Source: Duganella sp. 1411
GTDB lineage: Bacteria; Pseudomonadota; Gammaproteobacteria; Burkholderiales; Burkholderiaceae_D
DNA: 64,000 bases
Assembly (NCBI RefSeq): GCF_017833525.1
Contig: NZ_JAFICD010000003.1
Span: forward strand, 310,001 to 374,000
Direction of reading: 5' to 3'
Shown here: in pieces, positions 47,641 to 55,929 of the stretch
Position numbering within the stretch: the first letter of the stretch is position 1
Layout of the letters: every line of letters begins with the position of its first letter
Notes under the pieces: generated by a model
Database searches by the model: none
The model's input: only the letters and a program-made list of their open reading frames with translations
Told to the model about the DNA's origin: nothing
Program-made: the position numbers and the translations under genes

Positions 47641-47894
47641 GATTTCGATCTTTCAGCAAAATGATTAGAAGTGGTATTGCTTGGGATCGCAGTTCTTTGA
47701 ATTGCGATGTGTTCAAGATAGCACTCCAGCCATCGTCCGTCACGACCGAATTAGTAATAAGTGTGACCAAGTGTAAGCCATATGTTTCATGGTATAATGC
47801 AGCCTTCACCAAACTTAAGCGAGGCTTAAGGTCCTTAAGAAGTTCTCTGCGGCGCCTTGTGGCGGGCCCGCCCGTACCCAGATAAGGGCCCCGC
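47641..47894. other. Intergenic region with an orphan plus-strand promoter signal
   Basis: The region lies between two minus-strand genes. An extended -10 (TGG-TATAAT, 47790-47798) points right. It is followed by CTTAAGC-GAG-GCTTAAG (47814-47830) and a third CTTAAG at 47834. No plus-strand protein gene follows, so a small RNA or an unused promoter is possible. Confidence 0.35.
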
Positions 47895-48491
47895 TCAGGC
47901 GATCATGCGGAAGGTCAGATTGATGCGCGGCCCGCGCGGGGTGCGCTCCTTGTTGATGCCGTGCAGCCAATGTTGCTGCAACGTTCCCGCCATCAGCAGC
48001 AGGCAGCCGTCGCCCAGCGCCAGCTTGACCGTCTTCGGCAGGCGCCGGTGCTTGAGGATAAAAGTGCGCGGCGCGCCGAAGCTGACCGAGGCGACGGCCG
48101 GCTCCGGTCCCAGCTCGCGCTCGTCGTCGGCGTGGAAGCCCATGCTGTCGCGCTCGTCACGATAATAGTTCAGCAGCACGCTGTTGAAGCGCCGGCCGGT
48201 GGCGCGCTCGACCGCCTCTTTGATGTGCAGTTGCAGCGGCGTGAACGGCAGCGGATGGAAGGTCTTGCCGGAATAGCGGTAACTCGCCTCGCCATGCCAG
48301 GCCGTCAGGCGCGGCTGCATGTGCAGCTTACCCCAGACTTGCACCTGTTCGTGGCGCCAGCCGGTCTCGTCGAGCAGGCGCCGCATGACTTCTTCCGGCG
48401 GCCAGTCCAGCGCCAGGCGTTGTTGAAACCACAGTTCGCCATCCTCGATCGGGATCGGTGTCAGGGCGGCGTCGTCGGCAAATAAGTCCAT
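47895..48491 (-). CDS. AlkB-like Fe(II)/2-oxoglutarate-dependent dioxygenase
   Basis: A 198-residue dioxygenase predicted to remove alkyl lesions from DNA or RNA bases. Iron ligands His120 and Asp122 ('MGFHADDERELG') and His177 ('HWLHGI'), and 2-oxoglutarate-binding Arg189 with Arg195 ('RINLTFR'), are in the expected order. 'NSVLLNYYRDERDSMGFHADDE' is the ALKBH2/3-like signature seen in many proteobacteria. The start ATG ('MDLFADDAALTP') was chosen at the beginning of the conserved region. Confidence 0.9.
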   Translation of the reverse strand: MDLFADDAALTPIPIEDGELWFQQRLALDWPPEEVMRRLLDETGWRHEQVQVWGKLHMQPRLTAWHGEASYRYSGKTFHPLPFTPLQLHIKEAVERATGRRFNSVLLNYYRDERDSMGFHADDERELGPEPAVASVSFGAPRTFILKHRRLPKTVKLALGDGCLLLMAGTLQQHWLHGINKERTPRGPRINLTFRMIA

Positions 48492-48534
48492 GCGCGGTAT
48501 GATACCGGCACTACGCGATCGAGGAGAATCCCGC

Positions 48535-49131
48535 ATGAAAAAACGCCAGTTTATGAGCAACGTCGTGGGCAGCGCCGTCGCCGGTGGCCTGGCCGCCGCC
48601 TTGCCGGCCGCCGCCGCCACGTCCACCGCGGCCGCCGGCCCCGCCCTGCTGACCGTCACCGGCGCCATCGGCAAGCCCAACCGGGGCAAATTCGATCCGG
48701 TGCGCGACCAGATGATGTTCAAGCAAAAGTTGAGTTTTGAAAAGGCGCACGCGTTCACCTTCGCCGCGCTGGCCGCGCTGCCCGCCGTGGCCATCAAGCC
48801 GACCCTGGAATACGACGCCAAGGTGCACGCGCTGAGCGGGCCGCTGCTGCTGGACGTGGTCAAGGCGGCCGGCGGCGCGCTCGGCGACAACGGCAAGCTG
48901 GTGCTGCGGGCGGTGGATGGTTACGCGGCCACCGTCACGGTGGCGCAGGCGCGCGCGCAGCGCTACATCGTCGCCACGCATCTGGACGGGGCGGCGATGG
49001 CGCTGGGCGGGCTCGGCCCGCTATGGGCGATCTACGATGCCGACAAGGTGCCCGACATGGCCGGCAAACCGCTGCCGGAGCGGTTCGGCGCGTGCCCGTG
49101 GGCCCTGTATCACATCGAGGTGGTGGCTTAG
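48535..49131 (+). CDS. Exported short molybdopterin-oxidoreductase-like protein
   Basis: A 198-residue protein with an N-terminal export signal ('MKKRQFMSNVVGSAVAGGLAAALPAAAA'). A Lys-Arg before the hydrophobic stretch is reminiscent of Tat signals but is not a twin arginine. The mature part ('ALLTVTGAIGKPNRG...FTFAALAALPAVAI...GPLLLDVVKAAGG....LRAVDGYAATV') resembles short proteins named molybdopterin-dependent oxidoreductases. The only Cys is near the C-terminus ('GACPWALY'), so the usual molybdenum-ligating Cys is not evident. GAGGAGA precedes the ATG. It overlaps the next gene tail-to-tail by 4 bp. Confidence 0.7.
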   Translation: MKKRQFMSNVVGSAVAGGLAAALPAAAATSTAAAGPALLTVTGAIGKPNRGKFDPVRDQMMFKQKLSFEKAHAFTFAALAALPAVAIKPTLEYDAKVHALSGPLLLDVVKAAGGALGDNGKLVLRAVDGYAATVTVAQARAQRYIVATHLDGAAMALGGLGPLWAIYDADKVPDMAGKPLPERFGACPWALYHIEVVA

Positions 49132-49490
49132 GCGTAGGCTTCGGCCAGGGTCATCACGCGCGGCGCGATGGTGATGCCGATGCCGCCGAACAGCGCGGTG
49201 ATGGCGGCCATGTTCGCTTCCATCTCCTCGGCCTTCCAGCCCTGGAACAGGTCGGTGCCGTCTTTCTGGAAGTGCAGGTCCAGCACCTTGCCGCGGTCCT
49301 TGTGGGTGTAGCCGCCGCTGTAGGTGTTCTTGAAGCCCATCGCGGCCAACGCGGTCAGCACTTCGGTCGGTGGATTGTCCGGATCGGTGGCCATGAAGAC
49401 GCCGAAGGTCTTGCCTGGCGGCTTGGCGGCGATATCGACGTCGTAAATGCCTGGCGCCTTCGTGACGGTCGTACTTTTCAAAAATAACAT
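49128..49490 (-). CDS. Conserved hypothetical protein, 120 residues
   Basis: A small soluble protein of 120 residues beginning 'MLFLKSTTVTKAPGIYDVDIAAKPPGKTFGVFMAT', with GGGTGAGA before the ATG. It lacks a signal peptide or membrane segment and I do not recognise the family. The longer frame upstream (to about 49658) is AT-rich and not protein-like. It is convergent with the preceding gene. Confidence 0.65.
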   Translation of the reverse strand: MLFLKSTTVTKAPGIYDVDIAAKPPGKTFGVFMATDPDNPPTEVLTALAAMGFKNTYSGGYTHKDRGKVLDLHFQKDGTDLFQGWKAEEMEANMAAITALFGGIGITIAPRVMTLAEAYA

Positions 49491-49759
49491 GTTCTCACCC
49501 TTATCCAATTGGCGCCGGCTGCAGTCCTGCTGACGTGTTGTATTGTGTACTTCTTGATTCTCAAAGAAAACATTCTGAGAAACAAGCTTATTGCGAATTG
49601 CCGCGTTTGTCGACAAATCCCGCCACTTATTTGTGAATTCGTACCAATAAAACTGCAACGCCCGGCCACGGACGGGCCGGACGGTGGGTAACCATGTCTA
49701 AAATATAGTTGTTAAGCAGTAATTTGCAAGGAGATATGTGTCGAGGCGTCTATCGGTGG
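49491..49759. other. AT-rich intergenic region with no supported gene
   Basis: A 269-bp gap between the 120-residue hypothetical gene and tetR. A weak GCCCG/CGGGC hairpin near 49660-49680 could end tetR transcription. Very short frames with ribosome-site-like AAGGAG (near 49728) were not judged real. Confidence 0.4.
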
Positions 49760-50347
49760 CTAATCCGAACCACTGACGCTGATGCCATTTAAGAACAAAT
49801 CCACCAAGTGTCCAATACGCGTTTTCGATGACCCGTCGTTTTCGATTGCGATGGAAATGGCGGTTACCACGTAAATGAAATCCTCGTAAGTGACATCGCG
49901 GCGGATGGCGCCTGCTTCCTGTCCGCGCTGCAGCAGCCGCCGCCCTTCCGCCGTGATCGCATTGCATCCGGGCGTCCCGCACTGGATAACCGTCCCGATC
50001 GACGCGGCAAGGCTCTGATACGTGCTCGTGTTCCTTGCAAGCTCTTCAAGATAAGCGCGCACCGCTTCGCCCGGCGCCAGATCCGGGTCGCGCGCCCGGC
50101 TGGTCTCCGCCAGCGACAAGAAACGCTCGTTGCTGGTAGCGGCCAACAACGCCTCACGCGTGGGAAAGCGACGGTAAAGCGTGCCGATACCGACGCCGGC
50201 GCGCTTGGCGACTTCCTCCAGCGGAACACCCGCTCCTTTTTCGAGGAAAAGCTCCTCGGCGGCAGAGAGGATCAGTTCGCGGTTTTTCTGCGCGTCAGCC
50301 CGGAGGGCGGGTTCATCACTCAATTTGTTTCCTCTTTTGCTTGTCAA
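49760..50347 (-). CDS. TetR-family transcriptional repressor
   Basis: A 195-residue repressor. The N-terminal helix-turn-helix is in 'NRELILSAAEELFLEKGAGVPLEEVAKRAGVGIGTLYRRFPTREALL' (about 22-68). The C-terminal ligand domain resembles the TetR_C SbtR-like group ('RNTSTYQSLAASIGTVIQ...AEGRRLLQRGQEAGAIRRDV'). It is divergent from an SDR gene with 63 bp between, which contains two similar 13-bp palindromic sites. It probably represses the SDR gene and itself. Confidence 0.9.
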   Translation of the reverse strand: MTSKRGNKLSDEPALRADAQKNRELILSAAEELFLEKGAGVPLEEVAKRAGVGIGTLYRRFPTREALLAATSNERFLSLAETSRARDPDLAPGEAVRAYLEELARNTSTYQSLAASIGTVIQCGTPGCNAITAEGRRLLQRGQEAGAIRRDVTYEDFIYVVTAISIAIENDGSSKTRIGHLVDLFLNGISVSGSD

Positions 50348-50349
50348 AC

Positions 50350-50392
50350 GGAGGATACCTCCATATTATAAGTGGAGCAATCCTCCACTTAT
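50350..50392. promoter_or_regulatory. Paired TetR operators
   Basis: GGAGGATACCTCC (50350-50362) and GGAGCAATCCTCC (50374-50386) are near-identical 13-bp palindromes centred 24 bp apart. The second extends to ATAAGTGGAG / CTCCACTTAT arms (50368-50392). Confidence 0.7.
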
Positions 50393-50410
50393 CAAAAAAG
50401 GGTATGAGAA

Positions 50411-51154
50411 ATGAATAAACGTTTCGAAAACAAAGTCGTGGTGATCACCGGGGGCAGCGACGGCATCGGCCTCGCAACGGCGAAACTCTTCGCCATCGAA
50501 GGTGCGCACGTATACATCACAGGGCGCCGGCAAGAGCTGCTCGACGAGGCCGTGAAAGAAATCGGCCACGGGGCGGTCGGCGTGCGAGGTGACGCCGCCA
50601 ACGCAGCCGATGTCGCCCGGCTGTACGAACAAATCCAACAGGACCACCAAAAGGTCGATGTCGTGTTCGCCAATGCGGGCGTCTACGAGGTCGCGCCACT
50701 CGATGCGATCGACGATAGGCATTTCGACGCGATCTTCAACGTCAATGTGAAAGGCGTGGTGTTCACTGTGCAGAAAGCGCTACCGCTGATGGCGGCGGGA
50801 AGCGCTGTCGTCCTCAACGGCTCCATCGCCGGCAGTAAAGGCTTGCCAGGCCAGTCGCTTTACAACGCCAGCAAGGCGGCGGTGCGCTCGTTCGCCCGAA
50901 GCTGGACGAACGACCTGAAGGAACGGGGCATCCGCGTGAACGTGGTCTCGCCCGGTGGAACCGAGACACGCCTGATACGGAGCTACCTCGACGCGCAACC
51001 GGAAGTCGAAAAGGCGCTCAATCAAAGCGTTCCGCTCGGGCGGTTGGCGCAACCGAACGAGGTGGCGCGGGCGGTGCTCTTCCTGGCGTCAAGCGAGAGC
51101 AGCTTTGTCGCCGGACATGAACTTTTTGTCGATGGCGGTGTCGCGGCGGTTTAG
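50411..51154 (+). CDS. Short-chain dehydrogenase/reductase under TetR control
   Basis: A 247-residue oxidoreductase with cofactor loop 'TGGSDGIG' (13-20), 'NAG' (88-90), catalytic Ser138, Tyr151 and Lys155 ('YNASKAAVRS'), and the C-terminal 'ELFVDGGVAAV' of classical SDRs. An Arg in 'TGRRQELL' suggests NADP use. Proteins of this kind paired with TetR regulators often reduce aldehydes, ketones or quinones; the substrate here is unknown. It abuts the convergent DUF2520 gene (4-bp overlap). Confidence 0.9.
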   Translation: MNKRFENKVVVITGGSDGIGLATAKLFAIEGAHVYITGRRQELLDEAVKEIGHGAVGVRGDAANAADVARLYEQIQQDHQKVDVVFANAGVYEVAPLDAIDDRHFDAIFNVNVKGVVFTVQKALPLMAAGSAVVLNGSIAGSKGLPGQSLYNASKAAVRSFARSWTNDLKERGIRVNVVSPGGTETRLIRSYLDAQPEVEKALNQSVPLGRLAQPNEVARAVLFLASSESSFVAGHELFVDGGVAAV

Positions 51155-51978
51155 GCCCGAGGTTTTCTGCGCGCCAGGGCGGCCGTCGGCGCCACCAACG
51201 CTTGGTAGAGTTCGCCGGTGGCGGGGTCCCAGCCGCCCACGGCGCGCTGCTGGCGTTCGACTGTCGCCATGTCGCCGCGCGCGATCGGGCCGGTGAGCGC
51301 GGCGGCGGCGCCCAGCCGGAACACGTTGGCCATCGATTCGGACGCCAGCGGCTGCGCCATTTGCCGCGCCACCGGCTCGGGGATGCCGGCGGCCTGGTAG
51401 GCGCGCAGCGCGGCGTCGAGCACCGTGACCAGGTAGTTGCTGGCGAAGACGGCCGCCGCGTGGTACACGGTTTTGGCCGAGGCCTCGATCGGCACCGGTT
51501 GCGCGCCTATCGTGCGCAGGGCCGGCGTGAGCAGCGCCAGCGCGCCGGCGTCGCCTTCGACGCCGCAGAACGTGCCGGCAAATTGCGCCACCACCGCCAA
51601 CGGGTCGGCAAAGCTGCGGATCGGGTGCACGCTGGCGACCAGCGCGCCGGCCTCGCGCGCCGCCCGCAGCTGGTCCGACGCCAGCGCGCCGCTGCAGTGG
51701 AACACCACGCTGCCGGCCAGCGGCACGGCGTCGGCCAGCGCGGCGCAGGCGGCGCCGATCTGGTCGTCGCCGACGGCCAGCACGTGCAGCGCCGCCGGTT
51801 GCAGTTGATCGTAGCGCTCGACGGCGTCGCCGGCGCCGATGAAAGCCACGCCGTCGCGCGCGGACGAGACGGAGCGCGTCAGCACCTGCTGGATGCTGAA
51901 GCAGCCGTGGCGCGCGAACAGGCGCCCCAGCACCCGCCCCACGTGCCCGGCGCCGATCAGATTGAACGTCGGCGTCAT
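51151..51978 (-). CDS. Rossmann-fold DUF2520 protein
   Basis: A 275-residue protein with an N-terminal NAD(P)-binding fold ('FNLIGAGHVGRVLGRLFA', residues 5-22), a 'VFHCSGALASDQL' segment, and the C-terminal all-helical DUF2520 domain ('SAKTVYHAAAVFASNYLVTVLDAALRAYQAAG'). Related to pyrroline-5-carboxylate-reductase/F420-oxidoreductase-like folds; the reaction is unknown. The start overlaps the stop of the DUF924 gene by one base (TGATG), indicating co-translation. The longer upstream frame is out of phase with real coding sequence. Confidence 0.85.
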   Translation of the reverse strand: MTPTFNLIGAGHVGRVLGRLFARHGCFSIQQVLTRSVSSARDGVAFIGAGDAVERYDQLQPAALHVLAVGDDQIGAACAALADAVPLAGSVVFHCSGALASDQLRAAREAGALVASVHPIRSFADPLAVVAQFAGTFCGVEGDAGALALLTPALRTIGAQPVPIEASAKTVYHAAAVFASNYLVTVLDAALRAYQAAGIPEPVARQMAQPLASESMANVFRLGAAAALTGPIARGDMATVERQQRAVGGWDPATGELYQALVAPTAALARRKPRA

Positions 51979-52589
51979 CAGAACCCCGATCCCGGCTGCC
52001 CGAGGTAGGCTTCCTCCTCGGCGGTCGAAGCGCGCCCCAGAATCGCGTTGCGGTGCGGGAAGCGGCCGAAGCGGCGTATCACCTCGCGGTGGCGCCGCGC
52101 GTAATCGAGCATGCCGGCGATGCCCTTGACGGTGGCCGCCGGCGCCGCATCGCGTTCGTCGTTCTCCATGCGCGTGTAGAGCGCCACGGCCTGCTCCTGC
52201 ATCGCCATGTCCTCGGCATGCTCGAAGGGCAGGTAGACAAAGGAGCGCTGCAACGGCGGCAGCGCCAGGTCCTGCCCGTCGTCGACCATCGCCCGCGCCG
52301 CGCGCAGCGCCAGCGCGTCGCCGGCGAACGCCAGCGGCGTGCCGCGGTGGACGTTGCGGGTGAACTGGTCGAGCAACAGGATGCGCGCCAGCCGCGCCTG
52401 CGGACCGTCGGCGTCCCATTCCAGCAGGCCGCCGGCGAGCGCCCGCTCGATCAGCGCGCCGAAACGGCTGTGAATTTCACGGTCGAAGGCGTCGTCCTTC
52501 TGGAACCATTCGCGGCGCGGCGCGTCGGCCGCCTGGCCCGCCCCCGGCTGAAACCAGAAATCGAAGACGGCTTGGGCTTGTTCGTGCAT
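51978..52589 (-). CDS. DUF924-family protein
   Basis: A 203-residue soluble helical protein with the DUF924 pattern: 'VFDFWFQPG', 'REWFQKDDAFDREIHSRFG', 'LARILLLDQFTRNVHRGTPLAFAGDALAL', 'LQRSFVYLPFEHAEDMAMQEQAV' and 'FGRFPHRNAILGR'. The fold resembles TPR-like repeats. No enzymatic role is established for the family. It lies in a tight cluster with mgtC upstream (4-bp gap) and the DUF2520 gene downstream. Confidence 0.88.
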   Translation of the reverse strand: MHEQAQAVFDFWFQPGAGQAADAPRREWFQKDDAFDREIHSRFGALIERALAGGLLEWDADGPQARLARILLLDQFTRNVHRGTPLAFAGDALALRAARAMVDDGQDLALPPLQRSFVYLPFEHAEDMAMQEQAVALYTRMENDERDAAPAATVKGIAGMLDYARRHREVIRRFGRFPHRNAILGRASTAEEEAYLGQPGSGF

Positions 52590-52593
52590 GGTC

Positions 52594-53340
52594 TTAGTTC
52601 CTCGCGTGCGATAGCTGGAAGCTGTGGATGCCGTCGAACGCGGCCAGTTCCGCCGACAGCACCGCCATCGGCGCGCCACTGCGCTTGCTCAACGCGATGG
52701 CGACGAAGCGCCATTCCTGCTGGCCGCCGTCGCTGCCGATCATCAGCGAGCCGCCGGCGATTTCGTAACCGCGCTGCAGCGCCATCGACCTGAGCGCCGG
52801 CTCCTGCGGCATGTAGCCGGCCTTGAAGCGCATCGTGATCGCGATCGCGTGGCGCGACGGCAGCCAGGCCTCCACCCGGGTCAGGAAAATCATCGAGCTT
52901 GCGCACAGTATCGCCAGGCCGATCGCGCCCAGGTAAAAGCCGATCCCCACCATCACGCCGATCACCGACGAGGCCCAGATCGACGCCGCCGTCGTCAGGC
53001 CGCTGATGTTGAAGCCTTCGCGCATGATGACGCCGGCGCCCAGGAAGCCGATGCCGGTGACGATGCCCTGCACGATGCGGGTCGGGTCGGAGTTGATCAG
53101 GTATTGCGACACGTGGCCGCCGAACCAGTGCCCCGGATAGCCGCCGATGACGGTCAGCGCGGCCGAGGCCATGCACACCAGGCCATAGGTGCGCATGCCG
53201 GCCGCGCGGCCGTGGTACGAGCGTTCGTAGCCGACCAGCAGACCCAAAGCCAACGCGCCCAACAGATTCAACAAGATCACGGCGTTGGTCGCCAGTTCGG
53301 TGTGCGACCAGTAGGCGCTCAGGAAATCGATGGCGGGCAT
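52594..53340 (-). CDS. mgtC: MgtC/SapB-family membrane protein
   Basis: A 248-residue membrane protein with four or five helices and the MgtC signature ('LLNLLGALALGLLVGYERSYHGRAAGMRTYGLVCMASAALTVI', 'QGIVTGIGFLGAGVIMREG.NISGLTTAASIWASSVIGVMVGIGFY'). An ACT-like C-terminal soluble domain follows (about 160-248). In pathogens MgtC tunes F-type ATPase and magnesium homeostasis; the role here is unknown. First gene before DUF924 and DUF2520. Confidence 0.92.
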   Translation of the reverse strand: MPAIDFLSAYWSHTELATNAVILLNLLGALALGLLVGYERSYHGRAAGMRTYGLVCMASAALTVIGGYPGHWFGGHVSQYLINSDPTRIVQGIVTGIGFLGAGVIMREGFNISGLTTAASIWASSVIGVMVGIGFYLGAIGLAILCASSMIFLTRVEAWLPSRHAIAITMRFKAGYMPQEPALRSMALQRGYEIAGGSLMIGSDGGQQEWRFVAIALSKRSGAPMAVLSAELAAFDGIHSFQLSHARN

Positions 53341-53349
53341 GGCGAGCCT

Positions 53350-53613
53350 TTATTTAGGAGGTGCTTTTTTTGTGAGCTGCTTTTCAAACGCGATATCGAG
53401 CTTGCTGACGCGCCGCGGCGGGCCGGGCGAGATGCCGTTGACGAAGGCGACAAAGTCGTCCAGCTCCAGCGGCGCGCACAGCGGCGGCAGGCCGGGGCCC
53501 TCGGTCAGGAAGAAGTGGCCGCTGCCGGTGCGCGACATCGAATACTTGGCATTGCCGCTGCGGACCTTGAGGCGGTCGACGGCCGACGTGGCCCGGGTTG
53601 CGCGGCCGCTCAT
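53350..53613 (-). CDS. Small hypothetical protein coupled to the M24 aminopeptidase
   Basis: An 87-residue basic protein, 'KYSMSRTGSGHFFLTEGPGLPPLCAPLELDDFVAFVNGISPG', with no signal or membrane segment. Its ATG overlaps the aminopeptidase stop (ATGA), which indicates real translation coupled to that gene. I do not recognise the family. Confidence 0.6.
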   Translation of the reverse strand: MSGRATRATSAVDRLKVRSGNAKYSMSRTGSGHFFLTEGPGLPPLCAPLELDDFVAFVNGISPGPPRRVSKLDIAFEKQLTKKAPPK

Positions 53614-55424
53614 AAGGCCACCGTGCGGTTTTCCAGCCAGGCCAGCGCGTCGCCGGACAACAGCGGCAGCAAACGCGTGCGCACCGTGGCGTGGTAGTCG
53701 TTGAGCCAGCGCTTCTCGTCGTCACGCAGCAGCGACGGTTCGATGCAGCGGGTGTCGATCGGGCACAGGGTCAGCGTCTCGAACTGGAGGAAGTCGCCGA
53801 ATTCGGTCTGGCCGGCGGGTTGGTTGAGCACCAGGTTTTCAATCCGGATGCCCCATTTGCCCGGGCGGTAAAGGCCCGGTTCTATCGATGTGATCATGCC
53901 TGGTTCCATAGCGGTGTGCGGCTCCGGCATCGCCGATTGCGAAATCGACTGCGGGCCTTCGTGCACGTTGAGGAAATAGCCGACGCCATGGCCGGTGCCG
54001 TGGCCGAAATCGAGCCCTTCGGCCCACAGCGGCGCCCGGGCGATGGCGTCGAGCATCGGGGATTTGGTCCCGCGCGGGAAGCGCGCGGACGACAGCGCGA
54101 TGACGCCCTTGAGCACCAGCGTGAAGTCGCGTTGATGTTCGGCGGTGATGTCGCCGACGGCCACCACGCGCGTGATGTCGGTGGTGCCGCCCAAATACTG
54201 GCCGCCGGAATCGATCAGCAGCAGGCCGTCGCCTTCGATCACCGCGTGCTGCGCCTCGGTGGCGCGGTAATGCATGATCGCGCCGTTGGAGCGGAAGCCG
54301 GCGATGGTGGCGAAACTCGGACTGATAAAGCCCGGCCGGCGTGCGCGCGCCGCCGTGATGTGGCGGTCGATGTCCACTTCGGTCAGCGGCGCGCGGCGCG
54401 GATCGGCCAGCGTCTGTTCCAGCCAGGTGAAGAACTCGCACAGCGCGGCGCCGTCCTGTTCCATCGTCGCGCGCACGTGGCTTGCATCCTGCCCGCTCTT
54501 TTTCGATTTGGCGAAGGTGGTCGGGTTGACCGCCTCGATCACCCGCACTCCGGCCGGCACGCGCTGGCGGCTGCCGTGGGTGATGCGGCGCGGATCGATC
54601 AGCAGTGTGGCGCCGAGCGGCAAGTCGGCCAACGCGCCGGCGGCGGCGGCGTAGGGCGCGACATGGATATCCTCCCGCGCCAGTTGTTGAATCAGTTCGG
54701 CGGGGATTTTGCCGTCGCCGACGAACATGGTGGCGCGGGTCGACGTGATCAGCGCGTGCGCCAGGAACACGGGATTGAAATTGACGTCGGCGCCGCGCAG
54801 GTTGAACAGGTAGGCGATATCGTCCAGCGTGGAGATCAGGTGCCGGTCGGCGCCCAGCTGGCGCATGGCGTCGCGCAATTCGGCCAGCTTGTCCTGGCGG
54901 CTCTTCGACGCGTACGGCGGCTGGTGTTCGTAGACCGGCGCGGCCGGCAGCGCGGGACGGTCGCTCCAGATGTCGTCGAGCAGATCGAGATCGGTGCGCA
55001 AGGCCACATCCTTGGCGTCCAGCGCCTGGCGCAGCAGGCGCGCGATCGCCAGGCCCAGCACCGCGCCGTCGACGGTCAAGGTTTGACCGGGTTGCAAATT
55101 GGCGGCCAGCCAGTCGACATACTGCACGCTGGCGCCGGAGGTGAGCTTCATCAGCGCGATGCCGGTGCCGTCGAGCTCCCGCTCGGCCTGGGTCCAGTAG
55201 CGGGCGTCGGTCCAGACGCCGGCGACATCGGCGGTGATGACGAAGGTGCCGACCGAGCCGGTGAAGCCGGACAGCCACTCGCGCCCCTTCCAGCGGGCCG
55301 GCAGGTATTCGGACAGGTGGGGATCGGCCGACGGCACCATTAGCGCGTCGACCCGGTGCCGGCGCATCGCCGCCCGCAACAGCGCCAGGCGCTCGATGAC
55401 GTGGGAGGTGTCTGTAATATCCAT
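53610..55424 (-). CDS. Xaa-Pro aminopeptidase (M24B family)
   Basis: A 604-residue cytosolic metallopeptidase that removes N-terminal residues before proline. It has the three-domain layout of the large M24B (APP1-like) enzymes: two creatinase-like N-terminal domains ('RVDALMVPSADPHLSEYLPARWKGREWLSGFTGSVG', typical of this group) and a C-terminal pita-bread domain. Metal ligands are the two Asp in 'IDSGGQYLGGTTDITR', His in 'GHGTGHGVGYFLNVHEGP', and Glu in 'SIEPGLYRPGKWGIRIEN' (two Glu). The start is ATG 55424, nine codons into the open frame. Translationally coupled to the small gene downstream. Confidence 0.93.
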   Translation of the reverse strand: MDITDTSHVIERLALLRAAMRRHRVDALMVPSADPHLSEYLPARWKGREWLSGFTGSVGTFVITADVAGVWTDARYWTQAERELDGTGIALMKLTSGASVQYVDWLAANLQPGQTLTVDGAVLGLAIARLLRQALDAKDVALRTDLDLLDDIWSDRPALPAAPVYEHQPPYASKSRQDKLAELRDAMRQLGADRHLISTLDDIAYLFNLRGADVNFNPVFLAHALITSTRATMFVGDGKIPAELIQQLAREDIHVAPYAAAAGALADLPLGATLLIDPRRITHGSRQRVPAGVRVIEAVNPTTFAKSKKSGQDASHVRATMEQDGAALCEFFTWLEQTLADPRRAPLTEVDIDRHITAARARRPGFISPSFATIAGFRSNGAIMHYRATEAQHAVIEGDGLLLIDSGGQYLGGTTDITRVVAVGDITAEHQRDFTLVLKGVIALSSARFPRGTKSPMLDAIARAPLWAEGLDFGHGTGHGVGYFLNVHEGPQSISQSAMPEPHTAMEPGMITSIEPGLYRPGKWGIRIENLVLNQPAGQTEFGDFLQFETLTLCPIDTRCIEPSLLRDDEKRWLNDYHATVRTRLLPLLSGDALAWLENRTVAL

Positions 55425-55548
55425 GGTAGGTCGAATCCGGTGCGCCGCCACTGCGGCATAGCTTGTCGCTATGATACCGCGAATACCACGATCGCCCGGC
55501 GCGGCTGGTGGTCGCCGTTCAATCAGGCGCCCAGTCCGAGGCAGCCGG

Positions 55549-55821
55549 CTATTCCGCCAAAATCTGCATCAGCCGGCCCAGACGACGCCTGCACAGGTGG
55601 TTATCATAGACGGTGTAAATAATGAGGCAGATGCAGCCGGCCAAAATCGCCGATGTGGTGCGTGGCAATTCCAGCAGCATACTTATCGGCACGCCCACCG
55701 CTATCGCAATCATGATGCCCCGCATCTTAGTGCTGCCCTCGGAGAACTCTTGGAGCAGAGCTTTAATTCGAACTTCCTTCGACAAATCAGAAAAAGCCTC
55801 GGCGTGTGTATCGGTTTTCAA
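55549..55821 (-). CDS. Small two-helix membrane protein at the end of the microcin-like locus (possible immunity protein)
   Basis: A 90-residue protein with a TTG start and AAGGA upstream. Its first 32 residues are charged. Two membrane helices follow, about 34-52 ('RGIMIAIAVGVPISMLLEL') and 55-72 ('TTSAILAGCICLIIYTVY'), then a basic tail. It has no recognised family. It is the last gene on the minus strand after the peptide precursor, exporter, adaptor and glycosyltransferase genes (108-bp gap). Small membrane proteins of this size in that position commonly protect the producer from its own bacteriocin. This role is inferred only from position and topology. Confidence 0.55.
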   Translation of the reverse strand: MKTDTHAEAFSDLSKEVRIKALLQEFSEGSTKMRGIMIAIAVGVPISMLLELPRTTSAILAGCICLIIYTVYDNHLCRRRLGRLMQILAE

Positions 55822-55929
55822 ATCATGTCCTTATCAAAGTATTGTCCAGCGAGAATCGTTTCCGCCGTCCCACATGCATATTGTCAGAAATAGCGCGGCA
55901 GGTCTATCGCGATACGATCAGGTTTAGCG

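Noticed and set aside
49728..49797. Tiny frames after AAGGAG near 49728
   Set aside because: They run into the antisense of the tetR 3' end, are under 20 codons and have no supporting context.
53691..55343. Long plus-strand open frame opposite the M24 aminopeptidase
   Set aside because: Antisense shadow in high-GC DNA. The real gene on the other strand has all five metal ligands and family-like length.
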